Source: Hofstenia miamia (lineage: Eukaryota > Xenacoelomorpha > Acoela > Hofsteniidae). Taken from it: a stretch of 64,000 nt of DNA. The notes under the pieces were generated by a model. It did no database searches. It saw nothing but the letters and a program-made list of their open reading frames with translations, and was not told the DNA's origin. The stretch lies in the NCBI GenBank assembly GCA_900660155.1, contig CABFPE010000009.1, forward strand, positions 1,532,336 to 1,596,335, read 5' to 3'. Both the position numbers and the translations under genes were made by a program. Below are positions 62,046 through 64,000 of the stretch, piece after piece (within the stretch, counting starts at the first letter, position 1; each line of letters starts with the position of its first letter).

Positions 62046-62074
62046 ATAAGATAAGATAAGATAAGATAAGATAA
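62046..62074. repeat. (TAAGA)n tail of the LINE
   Basis: About five GATAA pentamers. On the minus strand they read (TTATC)n, a simple-repeat tail at the LINE 3' end. Confidence 0.9.
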
Positions 62075-63298
62075 TCTATATTCATTTGAATTTTTTTACA
62101 ATATTTTACTGATATTTCAAATGAATAGCGTCATTAACTACTATGTACAAAAAAATGAATAATAACAAAAATGAAATAAATAAAACAACACTGACTAAAA
62201 AATACACTGACTACGGATAGCTTACTAATTTCGATTTATTGTATAATCGTTATTATAAAATTTAAATCCTATCCATGATCTACCTGATATAAACTTTTGT
62301 TTGAGAAATAATAATTTTAATTCTTTTTTGAATTTTTTAAGGTTGTCTATTATTTTCATTTCTTTTGGCAATATATTCCAGTTATAAATTGCAGTATTAA
62401 TAAAGGATTGACTCATGATATTTTTATTAAATTTAACACGTGAGTAGTTTTTTGATCGTTTATTTTGCTTCAGACAATCTGTCGAAAATGAGAATGATAT
62501 CTCGTTGTAGGGTGGAATTTTCTTTATGAATTTGAAGAAATAAATAATAATATTGTAAATAATTAACTCTTGTGGAAAAAGAATAGATTTAGAAATATAT
62601 TCTTTGATTTAGAAGTTTTTATTACAAACATTTAATGCCTATTTTAGTTGAACTCGAAGCTTTTTTATCATTAGGCTGTGTACATTAGTATATAAGATAT
62701 TAGCATAGTTTAAATTACTCATAACAAATGCATGAAACATTTGAATTACTGCAATTGGGGGTAACTGTTGGGAAACATGGGATATCTTTCTAATACCTAT
62801 AGCCATTTTTTTAATAATAGTATTTATTTGCTACGTGAAATTAAGATTTGAATCTATTATTACTCCTAGATATTTAAACTTATTAACAGGTATAACAGAT
62901 GAATTATTGAAATTAATTGAATAGTCGGAGATGTCCGTTTTTTTTCTAAAAGGTTGCATTATGCAAAATTCAGTTTTTTTCGTATTAATACGCAATCTAT
63001 GCATGTTAAAATAGTTGCTCAATTTTATACAATTCGATTCAATAACTTTTACAGCTTTATCTAAGGATTTATTTCCACAGTAAATAGATGTATCATCGGC
63101 GTATTGTATTATTTCACAGTCCGTAATTTCCCTCATGTCATTCACATAAATATTAAATAGCAGGGGACCTAGTATGGTTCCTTGAGGTACATCATTATTG
63201 ACAGACAACCAATTTGAAAAAGTATCATTTAATTTAACTCGCTGAAGTCTATTACTTAAGTAATTAGATATACATATACTACTCGTATGCATCGCCAT
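62075..63298 (-). mobile_element. 5'-truncated LINE, part of reverse transcriptase to 3' end
   Basis: The minus-strand frame at 63298-62831 carries S-N-Y-L-S-N-R-L-Q-R-V, V-P-Q-G-T-I-L-G-P-L-L-F-N-I-Y-V-N-D, Q-Y-A-D-D-T-S-I (catalytic box), L-R-I-N-T-K-K-T-E-F and F-K-Y-L-G-V-I-I-D, the standard order of LINE reverse transcriptase motifs of the Jockey/CR1 type. A later piece (62416-62225) has S-F-I-N-T-A-I-Y-N-W-N-I-L-P and F-K-K-E-L-K, the usual C-terminal end. The catalytic box is intact, while the part between the two pieces is broken in frame. ORF1, endonuclease and the first RT motifs are lost by 5' truncation near 63298. The 3' end has the (TTATC)n tail. Different lineage from the LINE at 22 kb. 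Confidence 0.9.
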
Positions 63299-64000
63299 TT
63301 AGCCTCCCATTAACTACTAATCAAGCCTAATATGATGCAACATAATTCAATTTAGATTTTATTCATTAACTAATGTATTTAAATATAAATGTGCAAAAAA
63401 ATTGACATCTACCTGTTGCAATTTAATTCCTTTCTCAAGTAGATTTCTGATGATTCCTGTCACAATAACTCAGCTAGACAAAATGTTTGCCTTTACATTC
63501 GTAAAAAGGCATTTTGACAACTGATAGTGTTTAATCTAATTATATAAACTTTTTACAAATCTATAAGAATAATATTTTGGATAATCATAGAAAAATATTA
63601 ATTAAAACGTTTATCATTTTTTCTTTTCTTTTTTATTCTATTTTCTTTGATTGTCAGATTATTGTTGTAAAAAAGCTTTTTAACATTTGGGCGTCCAACC
63701 TTTATGCAAGACAATATGCTAAATGCATAATTCGGTACTATGGCTGTTTGAAAAGCATTGAATTTTTAATTTTTAAAATTCAAAACTATGCGTGAACTTC
63801 ACCATCATTTACTGACTCTAAAAATGCAAATATACAATTTTTGCAACTTCTTAGGACCCAACATTTTAATTATTTCATCGTTTTTAGTCCAAAGTAGTAA
63901 TATTGATAGTGGCCAATTGCGTGAAATTGTATCAAATTTTTCTAAAAAATAGTATTATTATCTAAAAAAATCTATTTTTGTGTAATATTTTTCACGAAAT
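63299..64000. other. AT-rich non-coding stretch
   Basis: About 0.7 kb with no gene I can support. The 72-codon plus-strand frame (63577-63795) is without motifs. Confidence 0.5.

Noticed and set aside
1-64000. CRISPR arrays, tRNA and rRNA genes, bacterial-type operons
   Set aside because: No regular short repeat-spacer pattern, no tRNA B-box-like sequence with a fold and no rRNA segment were found. The window is eukaryotic in character.

Overview
The window looks like a stretch of AT-rich nuclear DNA from an invertebrate animal. The reasons are the very low G+C over long non-coding tracts, some eighteen long (TA)n microsatellites, interstitial telomere-like CCCTAA repeats, a GT-AG intron candidate, and a mixture of Penelope-like, LINE, hAT, Tc1/mariner and Polinton relics. 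I could not fix the phylum from the sequence. No conserved multi-exon host gene, rRNA, tRNA or CRISPR array was recognised. Almost everything identifiable is mobile-element debris.

Layout. 1-1196: the front half of a Penelope-like reverse transcriptase, cut at a (TA)n tract. 1.2-8.3 kb: no gene, one pogo-like hairpin. 8.29-9.79 kb (minus): a G+C-richer LINE derivative that keeps both ends but has lost its reverse transcriptase. 9.8-20.1 kb: mostly empty, with a hAT-type MITE (13.05-13.29 kb), a 0.54 kb inverted-repeat element (14.06-14.60 kb) and a CpG-dense patch near 15.85 kb. 20.12-20.36 kb (minus): a hAT-transposase-like fragment of the ZMYM/P52rIPK type. 21.97-22.87 kb: a 5'-truncated LINE lying between two (TA)n tracts. 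25.03-25.16 kb: degenerate telomere-like repeats. 25-42 kb: mostly empty, with an odd gap-flanked duplicated block at 37.7-38.3 kb and a CpG/CCAAT patch near 38.8 kb. 42.67-44.14 kb: a second Penelope-like element, starting at a (TA)n tract and running into a 1000-base assembly gap (44138-45137).

45.1-55.9 kb is the most gene-dense part. Its core (about 48.4-55.9 kb) is a decayed Polinton/Maverick read on the minus strand. In reading order it has a packaging ATPase, a retroviral-type integrase, a small core-protein-like piece, a double jelly-roll major capsid protein, an adenain-like protease and two related penton-like pieces. Next to it are two homologous small genes of an unnamed family, on opposite strands, with a shared TKY/TRY...FLPxRY motif; then a small two-exon candidate gene and an unrecognised open frame beside the gap. 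No protein-primed DNA polymerase B was seen. 56.4-57.9 kb holds several families of degenerate tandem duplications. 60.5-61.34 kb is a broken Tc1/mariner transposon with DD37D spacing. 62.05-63.30 kb (minus) is a 5'-truncated LINE with a (TTATC)n tail.

There is no evidence that these genes form one living system. They are separate layers of insertions at different stages of decay. The points most worth a second look are the Polinton neighbourhood with its duplicated small genes, the repeated coincidence of element breakpoints with (TA)n tracts, and the internally deleted LINE.
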